The notes under the pieces are model-generated. The model did not search any database and was not told where the DNA came from. It saw only the letters and a program-made list of their open reading frames with translations. This document shows positions 23,401 through 36,084 of a stretch of 64,000 bases of DNA, one piece after another. Source of the DNA: Salticus scenicus (lineage: Eukaryota; Arthropoda; Arachnida; Araneae; Salticidae); assembly GCA_963930645.1 (NCBI GenBank), contig OZ005651.1:330789527-330853526 (forward strand), given 5' to 3'. Numbering within the stretch: position 1 is the stretch's first letter; each line of letters begins with the position of its first letter. A program made the position numbers and the translations under genes.

Positions 23401-23604
23401 GAGCATTTTGAGGAGAACCAGTTTGAGCAAAACAGAGCATGCTTAACTGGAAAAAACTGTTAAGCATGCTTAACTGGAAAAAACTGAATTCCTACGTTAT
23501 TTGACGTGCCAAACCCTCCTCCATCCATTGGACCAACAAGGATTAAGGGAATTGGATAACCAAAACCTGGATCATTGTTGCAGATTCGAACAAATGTACC
23601 ACAA
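23401..23604 (+). pseudogene. THAP/P-type transposase fossil, exon 2
   Basis: It follows a good acceptor (TTTTGTAG). The first residues EHF join exon 1 to complete the C-x2-H of the THAP domain, and IPTLF at 23488-23502 matches the conserved end of THAP domains (AVPTIF-like). In-frame stops lie at 23461, 23485 and 23557. A 23-bp word beginning GCATGCTTAACTGG is tandemly duplicated (23437 and 23464), which carries the first stop into the frame. It ends in phase 0 at CAA|GTGAGT. The exon is dead but its splice sites survive. Confidence 0.85.
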
Positions 23605-24167
23605 GTGAGTACATACATTTTCAGTTGTTAAGATATGGAATAATCAATACTTTTTAAATTGTGATATTGAAATAATTATGACTTTCCTTTAAAAGTAAGG
23701 AGAAATGTCACACACACACACACACACATATATATATGTAATGAATAGCTTTTCGAATATTGAACAATATATGTGTTGTCAGTGTATTTAAAAAAATTTA
23801 AAAATATAATAAGCAAAAATAAAATAATAAATAAAATCGTAATTAATTTTTTTTTTTTTAATACTTACTATATATTTGCATGCTTAACGTTTTAAGATGA
23901 TTACTGTCTTTTGTAAAGTTTGTTATTATTATTTATTTATTTATTTTTTTAATGCAGTTATAATTCATAAGATTTTAGGGTCCTCATCATAAGTAAAAAC
24001 TGATTAAAAATTTTTCTCCCTTACTCAGAAATAAAGTGAGATTTTTAAGATGAATTTGAGAACAGAAATATAAAAAAAAATTCTAGATTAATGTAAACTG
24101 CTAATGATATCTAATTTTACAGCTCTTTGGTATAATTTGAATTAAATCACATTTAATTACTTAAGTA

Positions 24168-24206
<39 letters not shown>

Positions 24207-25487
24207 GGGGGGGGGGGGGGGCAGTTATTGTTGAAATAAAATGTAATTTTGCAGCTCATAAGCAAAATGTATAATTTTCTTAACCAAGTTTTTTGAGAAC
24301 TTTGAATAATCAAATTCAACTTTAGTGAAGGGTCCATTTAAATTTGTTGGGTTTTGTGAAAAGTAAAAAGTTTTCAATTTTAAGATTGTTGATTTTTTAA
24401 TGACCTGTTTTTAGATACAAAAATTTTAGTAAAATTATTCAAGAAGAGTATACAAAATTCTATCTATGTTAAAATTTGTGTGTATGGGGTGGGGGAGAGG
24501 CCAGATTCTTACTTTAATGGGAACCTGGTTTGATGAATATCTGCAGAGTTATCAAAATAAATCACAATTTATTTTCTTTTAATAGTTTTTATTTAAAAAT
24601 TTTCATTAATAAAGTTTTTATTAAATTAAATTTTGCTACAATTAAAACTGCTTAATTGATTAAACTAATTGAAAACTTAACCAGATATTTATTTTATTTG
24701 TACATCATTTTAAAAACATTTAATGAGCTGTAATTTATGTGTAACATTACTAATTTTACCAGAGAAAAAAAAAATTAAATTTAAATTTCTCTAAAAGATA
24801 TATTTTTAGAATTAACAAAAATTTCTCAAATTTAATTCATATAATTCTTTAAAATTTCCCAAAGTTGCTTTTAGCAGGGCTAGTTTTGCAATTAGGCGAC
24901 CTAGAGGTGCAAGAGCTACAGGGCAGCAGATGAAGAAACTCAAATAAAAATTGTTTTTTAACTTAAACTTTTTAGCCAAGAGATTTTACAAAACCTAAAA
25001 AAGTCTAGTAAATAATAGTCAAAGAACATTTTTGTGTGATTATAAATCACAGCATCATGCAGTATCATACGTATCGGTGTACAGTAAAATAATAGGAAAA
25101 GCAAAAATAAAACATCGTGATTTGTACAAAATTTCTTTCACCCTTGTTGTGCTTTTGAATGCAGTGCTATTAGAGTAACCTTAAAAACGATTTAAGGTAA
25201 GAATTTAGGCTAACTTTAACTCGATAATTTAATCAAAACTTTACCAGGAGTAAAAACACAGAAATTAGTTTTTCTAATAATTATTAAACAGCAATATGTA
25301 TTTAACTTAATCTGTAAAAATATTATTAAGTACATGTTAGTAATACTGATATTTATTATTGTTTATGAATTTACTGACATTTGTAATAGAAAAATAATTA
25401 TTTTTAAACATTTTCCAATATAATTAATAAATGCATGTAACTTGTATTTATTTATCTGTTATGCTCTTTAAATTCTTTTCCAAATAT
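23605..25487. other. Intron 2, upstream part
   Basis: AT-rich intronic DNA. It holds a CA/TA microsatellite near 23711-23740 and a poly-T/poly-G tract at about 24172-24222. No gene is seen. Confidence 0.55.
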
Positions 25488-25495
25488 AAATTCTT

Positions 25496-26641
25496 GGTCG
25501 CGATAGCCCGGTCAGTACAGTGATCTCGTAATTGAAAGAGTGCAGGTTTGACACTCGAGCCAGCCAAAGACCGTCGTGCACACTAACACTGGCTGGTTCG
25601 CAAAAAAATCCGTTGTGGTTGTAATGTCCCCAGTGACAAAAAATTTTGTAGCTGTCTGCGACAGGTTTTTAAAATTTCATAATCTGCCTGCGAAATTTGC
25701 ATGTAGTCAGGGGGGAAAATAGCTTACACTCAAAAAACCTGAAAGCTGATAGAGACAGTCTGGGGGGGGGGGGGGGATCTTAACAACAGTGATGATCTCG
25801 TGCAACAATACACAATACAATTTTACTACAGAACAATATAGTATAAACAATTATAAAATAATAAGTTTAACTCATTCAATTAAATATTTCATAGCAATGT
25901 TTGGTACAACACAATAAAAATAATTATAAATAATAAAAGTATTAGTTTCAGTTTTGATACAGAAATTTTTATAAGTGAATTTTGAAGTGGAGCAGAAGTT
26001 TTGGAGCAGTTTTAAATGAAATTAGCACTTTTCTACATTCCCATAGAATCTCAGTAACAGGTAACAGGAGAAAAGAATACACGCATAATGCAGCCTATCA
26101 AGAGAGATCTAGGCTCCTAGGTCGTCCTTGTTAAGCACTGTTTTGTATGTTCCTACCAAGGCACCTATGGGGGGGGGGGAGCTCTAGAGTTCCTACCAGT
26201 GAGCGTATAAGACGTCGTACCTTGGTAGCGCATTGTTGTGGGCGAAAAATGTCTGTTAATTGCAGACATTTCTTTATGACTGCAGACAAAAACTCTCTGA
26301 AAGTTGCGAGCAATTGTTTTTTATTAGTACAGACAAAGAGTGTCCGAAAGTTGTGGACTAATTTTTTTATTAGTGCAGACAAAAACTGTCTGCAAGCCGT
26401 TTTTCTGTGTCCGCCACTATGTCGCCGTGTCGCGGCGTTTCTGCCTCAGGGGTAATGTCCTCCATGTTTCCATCCAAATTATATCTCTGGGGATCATCGA
26501 AGTGGGGAAGAACCATTCAGTCTATAGATGATCAAAATTGTGATGGCATGTATCTGGACTATACTTAGGGGTGTGTTTCAGACAGTCACCAATTACTGAT
26601 TGTGCAGTACTAGTGAGATGTTAACCCAACTAATCAAATGC
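25496..26641 (+). mobile_element. tRNA-headed SINE split by a later transposon
   Basis: The head (25496-25570) has A-box-like TAGCCCGGTCAGTAC and B-box-like GGTTTGACACTC. The body continues to 25628 and resumes after the inserted element at 26460-26641. The whole is flanked by AAATTCTT at 25488-25495 and 26642-26649. Removing the insert and one target duplication leaves about 315 bp, a normal SINE size. The SINE would be copied by a LINE reverse transcriptase. None is seen here. Confidence 0.8.
25629..26451. mobile_element. hAT-like non-autonomous element inside the SINE
   Basis: An 823-bp element with a perfect 8-bp duplication, GTAATGTC (25621-25628 and 26452-26459). The ends read CCCAGTGACA and, inverted, CCCTGAGGCAGAAAC. 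It is the same family as 2320-3078 and 49715-50482, seen through shared GTCTGCGACAGG and CGACATAGT-like words. It contains a poly-G run near 25762-25777. The open frames at 26131-26531 are not conserved as protein. Confidence 0.87.
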
Positions 26642-26649
26642 AAATTCTT

Positions 26650-28999
26650 TTAAGGAATCTCTCTATTTATCGTCACTGGAATCTAAAGTTAATGTTATAA
26701 TAGGGCAATAATCTCCCTTTTTTTTTTTTTTTTTTTTTTTCAGAGAAGCACTTATAAAACTTTATTACAAGTCATTATATATCGTTATATACATCACTGA
26801 AATTCATTTTTAACATTTGCCTCCAGAAAGTGATGATATAATATTCATAGCTTTCTAAAGGATTGCGCAGAAACCTGAATTTCTGTCTATGGGAGGAGAG
26901 TGTTAGAATCGAAATTTAGTTGCATTATGCATTTCTAGCTAAATTATACTAGCTGAAACACGTCAAATTCGACGACCGAAATGTTTAAAAAATCGTCGCA
27001 TCATTATTTAAATGTATTTCAAGTTAAAACATCTAATATAATTTATGGCATTTCACTTAAAAAAAGAAATTGAAAAAAATGCTTATAAATAGAAATCAAC
27101 CTTAAATTTGTATGATTTTATATCTTTAACTTGATTTTCTTTGAATTTCTATTTTTAAACAAAAGCATTGCAAAAAAATAATCACCTGTAACAAAAGAAT
27201 TACTTCTAACCGAACGAAACTCTGCATTGTGACCCCGGTGCCTGCGGCAGTACATACGCCGGCCGCTAATAACATAAAAAAATTCCAAAAAATTATCCTG
27301 GAACCGAATGAACCTGCCTGGTGTTGCCCGGGCCCATGATACCTTAAATGAATCTTAAATTTGTATGATTTTTATATCTTTAACTCGATTTTGTTTGAAT
27401 TTCTGTTTTTTAATGAAAGCATCACGAAAAAAATAATCAGCTGTAACAAAAAAAAGTATTCTGAACCGAACGAAATTCTTTCCCCCTCTCCCCCCCCCCT
27501 TTTAAAATCGAAAATTCCAAATTCGCAAATATTGATTTTTTAGTATTCGACTCTAGTCCCCATATGTACAATTTCTTCACCGTGAAATAATTTGAAGCTT
27601 TGTTAAGCTCGTAAACGTGTTTTTAACCCAAACGGGTGAGATTCGGTTTCCCACCCGTTTCCCCCGGGGGAGAAACGGTTTCCCCCCGGGGGGGAAACCG
27701 TTCGACTTTTTTTAATTTTTCTCTTCTCATAGCACATCTACAGACCAAGACCTTTTTTTAGACACCTCAACCAAATTTTTACACAAAGTAGTTCTCTCAA
27801 TATAGTGGAGACAGGCAAAAACGTGTTTCAAATTAATATATAGATTTTAACATCCGGGTGGTTATGAAATCGATATTTCTTAAGCAGCTCCACTTAAAAG
27901 AATATACCTATATTTCTGGAACACAACTAAGCAAAGGAATTTGAATATAACACTATGTCATATTTTCTGGGGGTTTTATATCATGATATTTTATAATTAT
28001 CATAGTAGATATTTCGTGAAATATATTTTTAGTGATATGCATTATTCTGGTAGGTAGTCCAAAGCATTTTGTATGCAATAGAACCTGATGCAGGGTTGAA
28101 ACTTTTCAGGGGCTACCCCTGAATTCAGGATTTTTGAAAATTTTTGCTGTTTCTGAATTGTAAGTTAAATTATTTTGTTTTGATAGAAATTTCTTATTTT
28201 GACTATTTAATTTGCCGTATAATGTATTAAGAACTCTTCAAATATCCTTTATTACAGATAGCCATATGATCTTTCATTATTAAGTCTCCCCTATCTGCAT
28301 GCAAGTATCAGTTTTCAGGGATTTTACATGCTAGGTAGTTTCACCCCTGCTGATGGCTATTAGTTCTTGAAATCGTTATCTGTGACATTATAATTTTTTC
28401 AGATCAGGTTAATGAATTCTTATTGCTAGCCCAAAGTGCTATAGATGATATAATTATGAGTCAACACAATATGTTTAATTTCACTTTTCTTCTCATCACT
28501 TACATCATACATTAATTCAAAGTAGGGAAAATGGACTCAGGGTACCTCAAAATGTATAGAAACATCAAAATCTCAAATTCGGATTTTTCACATGATTACC
28601 ATACTTTCCTCAGTGTAGTATTCGTATAGTAAAAATTGATCAGCTTGCATATTGTTTTTAACCTAGCTTTCATTTTCAATATGTTCTTGTTCTTTAAATG
28701 ATTACACAATACACAAAGCTTTTAAACTAATAAACAATAAAAAAATTAAGCCTTTTACTTGTTTCATGTGATGGCTGTAACATATCTTCACCGGGGTCCC
28801 CTGGCGTAGTTACCGGCATTGGCATTGCTGGAAATCGGATTATGATCTTTTGTTTTTCCACTAGCTCCACTCCTGCTGCATCGTTGTCATTTCACAAATT
28901 AGATTGTTTATTTATTTGCTGTTTATTGTTTTTTTTTGCTCTTGTTCTGTTTCTGTGTATGTATATGTACAGAATTTTATTTTATTTCTTTATTTTCAG
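26650..28999. other. Intron 2, downstream part, with a tandem duplication
   Basis: AT-rich intronic DNA. Sequence at about 27101-27228 recurs at about 27353-27483 (AATTTGTATGATTTT... then CTGTAACAAAA), a direct repeat about 253 bp apart. GC-rich patches lie at 27230-27260 and 27640-27710. A short GC-richer patch at 28790-28830 could be a lost exon, but no splice sites support it. Confidence 0.5.
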
Positions 29000-29690
29000 G
29001 AATCTGAAATTAATGTATTAAAGAAAAGAATTGCAGAACTGGAAGCAGAAAACAAATCCCTCAGAGAGCAGATGCAAGAAATTAAAAATCAGCAGTTCAC
29101 TTTTCTTACACCAGAGCAGAAGAAATTTGCTTTGATTCCGAAGTCTTCAATTGCTAAATGGTCAGATGAAGGTATTCTCAAAGGTTTGAGAATGCGCTTT
29201 GCCCTCAGAAAATTCGGATACATGTATTTATTAAACACTGGTTATCCTTGCCCATCCCCATCATACAGCACCATTAATCGTAAAATTCAGCACATTGAAA
29301 TGAGTTTTGGTGTTCTTGAAGATATTATGACCATTTTAAAGGCGAAGGTTGACAGGTTGACACCCTGGATGCAAATGACAGATGGTGCTCAATAATAGTC
29401 GATGAGATGGAGATTTCAAAAAATAAAGATTACAATGTTTCAAAGAAATGCTTTGTTGGCAATGTAACCCTTGGAGCTGATGCTGTAATTGGCAATCACT
29501 ATACTGTAGTTTTGTGAAATCAGCTTGGAAGCAAGTGATTGCCCATGAAATTGCAGGCCATTCAACAGCTAGGGAGAAAATGAAGAATTTAATTGTCAAC
29601 ACAGTTAAAGCTTGCCGCAAGGTAGGCCTTAAGATCAAAGCCATCACATCTGATATGGGTACCAATAACCAGTCAATGTGGAAGGTTTTT
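29000..29690 (+). pseudogene. THAP/P-type transposase fossil, exon 3 (coiled coil, HTH, partial catalytic domain)
   Basis: It follows an acceptor, TTATTTTCAG, in phase with exon 2. The first 32 residues form a leucine-rich coiled coil (VLKKRIAELEAENKSL), then WSDEGILKGL and PSYSTINRK, resembling the helix-turn-helix of P-element transposases. A frameshift near 29393 leads into VDEMEIS, whose Asp (29401-29403) fits the first catalytic Asp. Another shift near 29514 leads to ITSDMGTNNQSMW, with the second catalytic Asp at 29652. The family needs a third acidic residue much further on. No trace of it is found downstream, so the gene is truncated as well as shifted. Related to P-element and THAP9 transposases. 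Confidence 0.85.
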
Positions 29691-29703
29691 ACAGAAATTT
29701 CTA

Positions 29704-29719
29704 CCGCCAGATGGCGCTG
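29704..29719 (+). promoter_or_regulatory. CTCF-like motif
   Basis: CCGCCAGATGGCGCTG lies just after the transposase fossil breaks off. The AGATGGCGC core resembles known CTCF sites, including the insect form. It is also near-palindromic (CGCCAGATGGCG) and might instead belong to a repeat end. Confidence 0.4.
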
Positions 29720-30312
29720 TAATATTTTAAAATTTTAATTTCTAATTATGATTATATTATTTTTAATACATCATTCGAAAGATATTTTAAAGTTCTTTTA
29801 TATTATCGAAAGTGGAATTCGAGATTTCACCTGATTTACATGTTTTGAGGAGTCCTGAATCGGTTTTCTTTTGTATCTCAGCTACTAATTAAAATAATTT
29901 CATAAGTAGTCAATATTTTTACCTAATATAAGGCTTAGTTCATTTAATTTGGGTAGCTACAAATATTGTGCCGAATCATATAATACAGATCATTAACACT
30001 TGTTTACAAACCAAAAATAATTTGAAAATAATAATCTAATAGCTCGACGATACAATTCACAAGTTACTTAGTTTTCACTTCTATCGGCAGTCCCCAAAGA
30101 CTGCTTTGATTTTTTTTTTTTTTTTTTGAAAAGTATTTTTTATTAAGAAAATATTGAAATTTATTATTTGAAAATCTCAATATTAAATGTTGTACCTTTT
30201 ATTTTATTCCATTGTATTAATGAAATATGTACAATTATTGATATATTGTAAGGACATAATTAAAATAAAGAATTCCTGAATAAGTCATATTTCTGTGTTT
30301 TATTACTTTTTT

Positions 30313-30343
<31 letters not shown>

Positions 30344-32387
30344 TTCTTATGAACATAAACTGATTAGAAAGAATTTTTAACTACTAATAATTTGAAATAT
30401 AGAGTTTTTGATTTTTTTTTTTTTTTTAAAGGCCGGGGGAGGAGGGAAGATGGTATAACTGAAAGTAAAGTTATTGGTTATAGTGCCAAATTTTAATATT
30501 AGAAATTATAGTTGCTTATTATTCTTCATTATGTTAGTTTATAAAGCATTTTTATGTTAATTTTTTTGGATTGTAGTTTAAAAAAAAAAAAAAAAAAAAA
30601 ATGATTTTTTACTGATTTTGATAAAAATTACAAACTGAAATATAAATAGTGATTATGGTTTTACAGACCAAAAATTCTTTAAATGCAGTTGAAAATTAGA
30701 GATTTTTAAAAATTACTTAAAATGGGACTCATTATCATATATTTTTATTTATTTTATTTTCAGGCCACTTGCAAATTTGAAAACTTTGTCTTTAAACTTC
30801 AAATGTATATTCAATCATAAATCTTTTTTATTATTATTATTAGAGTATAAAAAAGTATAAAGAATTGCAAATTTTTATCAGAGTTTGATATAAAAAAAAA
30901 AGTCTAAAAACAATGAATTCAAGTTCACAATCCAAACGTCTCTAAATTTAGTTCACTTAATTACTGGTTTTAAAGAAAATTAATATTTAATTAAAGTCAA
31001 GACCGGCCTTGTCTTGACATTTTATAATTTGTGGGCTAGCATTCTTCCAACTGAAAATTGCAGATTTTATAGAAAAATACTATTTAACTAAATAAAAAGT
31101 TGGGACTTAAATAAAACTAGCTTTACAGCTATAATTTTACTATTCAGCTAGTTGACAGATTTCATTAAAACGTCATATAATTTGATTACTATTTTAAAAA
31201 ATAATGCTGTAATGGTTAGGTATATTATATATGTACTGAGTCAAAAAGATAGGATTTTGAGGTGCTGAATAGTTTTTTTTTTTTTTTTTTGTTGTTGTTG
31301 TTCTCTCTAACATGGAAAGAATGTGTATTATATTGGGGGAAAAAAAAGAAATAAAAAAAAAGCTTATCTGTTTGATGCAGAATTTTATCTGTATTACAAA
31401 TTAAGTCACTTTCAGTTATTTATTTTTATTTTTCGCATTATAAAAACCTGGGCAAGACAGCTATAAATGAAAATGCCCTTTTTTTTATTACATAATGGGG
31501 AAGGGGGTTATGTTTACAGTGACCAGATCTAAGTACCATTATAATGCTAAAGCATTAAAAATTGCTACAATTATCCAGTTATGGATCCAGTTATTGCTAC
31601 AATTATCCAGTTTTTCCATTCTTAATAAATAAGGATTAAAAATAAAATATCGATGATAAATAATTTACTTTCTACAGTTTCTTAGTAATTAAAAAAAAAA
31701 TCCTTTCAAAATAAATACTTGTCCCCAGAAAATGGTCAGTTTAGTAATGCTACTCAGTCAAAATACTATATTTTATTATTTCTTTATAATTTTCAAAATG
31801 GTCATCTACATCAGGAGGAGTAGTGTATCACAAAATTTAACATTGTACATAAAATTTAACATTATTTCATTTTCCAATTGTATATGTAATTGTGACAAGG
31901 CACTTAAAAAAATGTTAATCCCAACTGAAATTTTTTTTTTATTATTCGAAAATAGAACTAAAATGATTTTCTTTGATTTTTATTCATTGATTCTAGAGTT
32001 ACAATTTTTCTCTGTTTTTGTTTTCTGAAAATATTTCATCTAAGGAAAGTTTTTAAATCATAAAAAATTAATTTGACTGTGATATTTTGAGCTACGTATG
32101 CATTTTGAAGTCTCCTTTGGTATTGATGCATGTGTTTGTGACGAGGCAAAAGAATATTTTATTAATGAATCTAAACATTTTATTTGATTAAGCCAAATTG
32201 ATTTTCAGGAATTTTGCATTTATAGTTCTTTTACAAAAGCATATAATATGTTGCGGTCTATGAACTCAAATTAATTGAAGTTCTATCTAATAATGTTAAG
32301 TTGTATTTAATTCAAGCTTGGCTTGATTTTGCCGACCCGAAAAAGCCCGGGTAGGTTTTTTCGATAAAACTCAAGAAAAAAACGTAC
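29720..32387. other. AT-rich non-coding stretch
   Basis: Homopolymer runs, a GT microsatellite (30315-30338) and a 20-bp direct repeat (ATTGCTACAATTATCCAGTT near 31561 and 31593). The rest of the P-type catalytic domain was looked for here and not found. No gene is seen. Confidence 0.5.
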
Positions 32388-32571
32388 CGTAATTTCTGGT
32401 GCATAGTCCGCAGGTTAGATTAGTCAGTTGTGCACCAGAAATTTTATTAGAGAGATAAATTTACATTTTTTTCAACTGTTTCTTCGATGAAATGAAGGTT
32501 TTTCTATTAAATAAAACTTCTGGTGGAGAAATGACACCTCTTACTTGCGGACTATACGTCAGAAATTATGG
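32388..32571. mobile_element. Tc1/mariner-type MITE
   Basis: A 184-bp element flanked by TA (32386-32387, 32572-32573). Inverted ends CCGTAATTTCTGGTGCATAG and CCATAATTTCTGACGTATAG both continue TCCGCA. It is non-coding. Confidence 0.85.
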
Positions 32572-32573
32572 TA

Positions 32574-34140
32574 AGTGGGTTTTTTCATAATACTTATTTA
32601 AAATATAGTGACCATATGTCCATATTTTAAAATCGTTTTTCAGAATTTTGAAAAATTGTAGAATGAAAATTATTTATCATAATTATTACTATTAGCGTCC
32701 CCATCTATTTAGAACTATACTTCTGTAATTGGGTAATTACAGTAGTTAATAATGCTAATATATTATGAAGGTACTCTAATATGGTCACTATAATCACATT
32801 TTTATCTAACTTACAATAAACATTTATAACATGAACAAAGAATATTCAGAAATATTTGAGGTGCTCAAATTGTTCTATAAAATATATATATATGTGTAAA
32901 AGTTAGAAAAAACAGTTGTTTGTCAATGTAAAGAAAACTAGGTGACTCAAGGAATGTAAAACAAAAATAAAAATGACATTTTAAAAAATTTCTGAAAACT
33001 GACAATGCAACACCATAAAGTAATGTAGAGGAACGATAGTTAAAAATATTTTATAAAAAACTTATTAATGTGAAAAATTTAATAAAGTAGAATTTTCGAA
33101 TATTTAAAGCAGAATATTTTCATAGAATGGCCGTTAATAAAAATACTTGCTTAAAATTTATATTCTTTTTACAGGTATGCACAAAAGAATTTAAATACAT
33201 TATTCTCTATTATGCAAATATTCAAAATTGAAGAAAAATAGTCAAACAACCTATTACACTTTTCAATTTTGATAATTTATTTATAAATTCAGTTGTTCGA
33301 ATTTCGTTAAACGCTAGATAACTGCAAAATATTCAAATAGTTGAGTGAAGCCATTAAAGATTTTTTGATATTGCATGAAAAAATCATAAAATAATATAAT
33401 ATTAAAACAAAACATTAAGGGACAGATAAATGATATAAATCTGTTTGAAAAATTTTCTGTTGTATTTACTATAAAAATTTGCACACATAACATATGCATT
33501 CAAAAAAAAAAAAAAGTTACATTTTCTAGAAATCAATGGAAATTTAATATAAAAATATTTTTTTTTTTCTTTTACATGCTCCTTGCTAACTGATTTTTAT
33601 TCATTAACCCGATTGTACATAGTTATAGTTTAATTAATTTTAAACATATTTGGATATTAATTTGTAAATTTAAGTTAACTTTTTAAAAATGTTTCTGTAA
33701 AATGTTTGAATGCTAAAAAATTGCATTAAATTTCAGCATTCAAACATAAAAGTTGATCTGAACAACTATGCCACATCCATTTCAAAACTAACTTTCATAT
33801 CATTTTATACAAAAGTGCAAACTAATGTTTATCATGCACAAAAATCTAATCCACATAGCACCTCACAATAAAGGTTTATACATATGCTGTTTGGTGCAAT
33901 TTTATACAATAGATGCGGAGATATAGCCATCAGAAAAAATCACGGAAAATGAGAAAAAGCAGCACTATCTGTCGGCCCTTATATTCCCAAACAAAACCAG
34001 CGTTGTTTTTCACAATGATCACTCAAAATTATTCAGATGTATTAGAAATTATGACTGGAAGTTGCTAGAACTGAATTTTTACGTGTTAAGTGTTTACAAA
34101 TCTTTAAAATATTGTTCAGATTATTATGATTTCGGCCAAT
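32574..34140. other. AT-rich non-coding stretch
   Basis: Low-complexity AT-rich DNA. No gene, no repeat with clear ends and no RNA gene are seen. Confidence 0.5.
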
Positions 34141-34350
34141 CTATTTGTCTCAAGGCTGCTGGATTTTATCCAGGCTAAAAGCTGGTAGACATTTAGTGAC
34201 GGGTTCAATTCTAGGTCATGCTGTTAAATCTAGTCATTTGGAGTTTACCGTGTTATTCTCCAAAACTTAGGTAAATAAAGGCTAGGCCTACTTACAAACA
34301 TCCCCTCACAACGGGCATTCCACTTATGGACATAAGCCCTTGTGTAGTCA
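34141..34350 (+). mobile_element. Diverged tRNA-headed SINE (second family)
   Basis: It shares AAAGCTGGTAGAC, the B-box GGTTCAATTCT (34202-34212) and a CATTCCACTTATGGAC tail region with the copy at 35230-35448. It is older and lacks a clear duplication. Confidence 0.65.
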
Positions 34351-34611
34351 TTCGGCTTTAATCTTCACAATAGCAATGGATGCTTTTTTTTTTTTTTTTC
34401 TTTAAACCTTTTATAAAAGTATCGCAAAAATAATAAAAACTAGCTCAGTTTTGAAATATCAAAACACTTATAACAATTTCTTTGCTTTTTCAGCACATAA
34501 TTATTAGGTAATAAATTTATTTTTGAGCGTTGGCTTTTGTAAGATTTTTTTTTTTCCCTTGATAAATATATTTCAAAGAACTTGACTTAGTTTTTTGCAG
34601 ATTTAAATATA

Positions 34612-35520
34612 GTAAACTCTAGATTATCTGCAGAATTGAATGGCGCGAATTCTATGGATTATAGAAATCGCGGATAAACCGCAAAAAATCTGGAAAAACA
34701 GAGACAAAATTAATATATATATATATATAATATTCTTTCTCGAAAGCTTGATTGTACAGTATACAAAACATAATGCAAACAATGAAAATATTAACAGTAC
34801 AATAATTTTTTTTTATTATTATTGTACTATTGGACGTAAAAATAATAAATAAAAAAAATTGCTTATGACAAGACAAAGTACAATCTGTAAGCTAATTTAT
34901 GCACTAAACTGAATAGTAATAATAATAAAACTTTGAATAAACACCATAAAATTCATTAAACTCACAATAATTGTTTCTGGTCGAAAGAACACACAACCCT
35001 TCGTCAGGCTAATAAAGTAGGCACGAGTGCTGCAGTCAGTTCAGCAACGCACTAATTACATACAAGTGCTTATTACTTTAAAGCGCCATTTCTGTGGTGT
35101 TTTCTTATTTAATTAAACAGTATTTCACTGCGCTGTACAAAAAATGAAACATAGTTCTCTATTTTATTTACTTATTATTATTTATTTTTGGGGAGGGGAA
35201 TCAGTTATTTTTTTTTCCTGAGAAAGCCCACCAGCGGCCAAGCGGTTCTGCGCTCAAAGCTGGTAGACGGGAAGTGCTAGGTTCGATTGCAGGGCCCGCT
35301 CATCGACCTAGCCGTTCGGAATTTTCCGTGGTTTTCTTCGAAACTCAAGGGAATACGAACTAGTAGCCCTTAGAAAGACCATCACGGAAGGCGTTCCACT
35401 TATAGGGCGAGGACCCTAGCAAAACCCTACAACAACCCTACAACAACCTTCTTGAAAAATAACTTTTTCTTGATCCTGCGTTTTTCTCGCATCCACGGAT
35501 AATCAGGAATAGTTTCCGAA
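34612..35520. mobile_element. Possible pogo-like element, disrupted
   Basis: AGTAAACTCTAGATTATCTGC near 34612 and the inverse of AATCAGGAATAGTTTCC near 35500 look like diverged inverted ends with the TTATC words usual in pogo relatives. A SINE lies inside. No target duplication is found, so this is weak. Confidence 0.3.
35230..35448 (+). mobile_element. tRNA-headed SINE (second family)
   Basis: The head GCGGCCAAGCGGTTCTGCG fits an A-box and GGTTCGATTGC (35280-35290) fits a pol III B-box at normal spacing. The tail ends in a short repeat of CTACAACAAC. This is the best-preserved of three copies near here. Confidence 0.75.
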
Positions 35521-35711
35521 TGAAAAGAAATAACACTTTTCATCTTCATTTCCAATTTTCACAGGAGCAAAAAAGTATTTTGTATATTACTATTAAGGAA
35601 GTATTTCATTTAAGAAGGCAAATCCATTGTTTTTAAATTTTCGATTTTTGACCGATTGACTTCACATAAGGGGGGGGGGGCTTCTAAGGAAGTCTATCCT
35701 GTATTTACGTA

Positions 35712-35790
35712 AATTCGAAGAAAACTCCAAAAGGGTAGGCCAACGAGCGCCACTTGGGTTCGAACCCAGCACCTCGAATCTGCCAACTTA
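35712..35790 (-). mobile_element. Partial SINE (second family), reverse
   Basis: On the minus strand it contains GGTTCGAACCC followed by GAGTTTTCTTCGAATTTACG-like sequence matching the body of the SINE at 35230-35448. It is truncated at both ends. Confidence 0.55.
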
Positions 35791-36084
35791 ATGAGAATAA
35801 TCTGTTGTTCACGTACGATAAGTACTTAAAGCTATAATATAAAAATATAAACTAGGCAAATTACCACTAATTATGTACAGGGATCTGCTAAATATTTCCG
35901 ATAGATTATGATATGTGAGAAGTATTTGTTTAAAGCATATTTTAATATGTTTGTACAGCATACAATAGAACAAAAATAATATAAATTATTCATACACATA
36001 AAAAGTTTTTCTTTCCTTATGAAATAAAATATTATTAACGTGATTTATTGGTTCACAGGTTTTATTTAAATTTTTTCATTTACT

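Noticed and set aside
34640..34876. Overlapping frames on both strands near 34.7 kb
   Set aside because: Low-complexity AT-rich translation without motifs.
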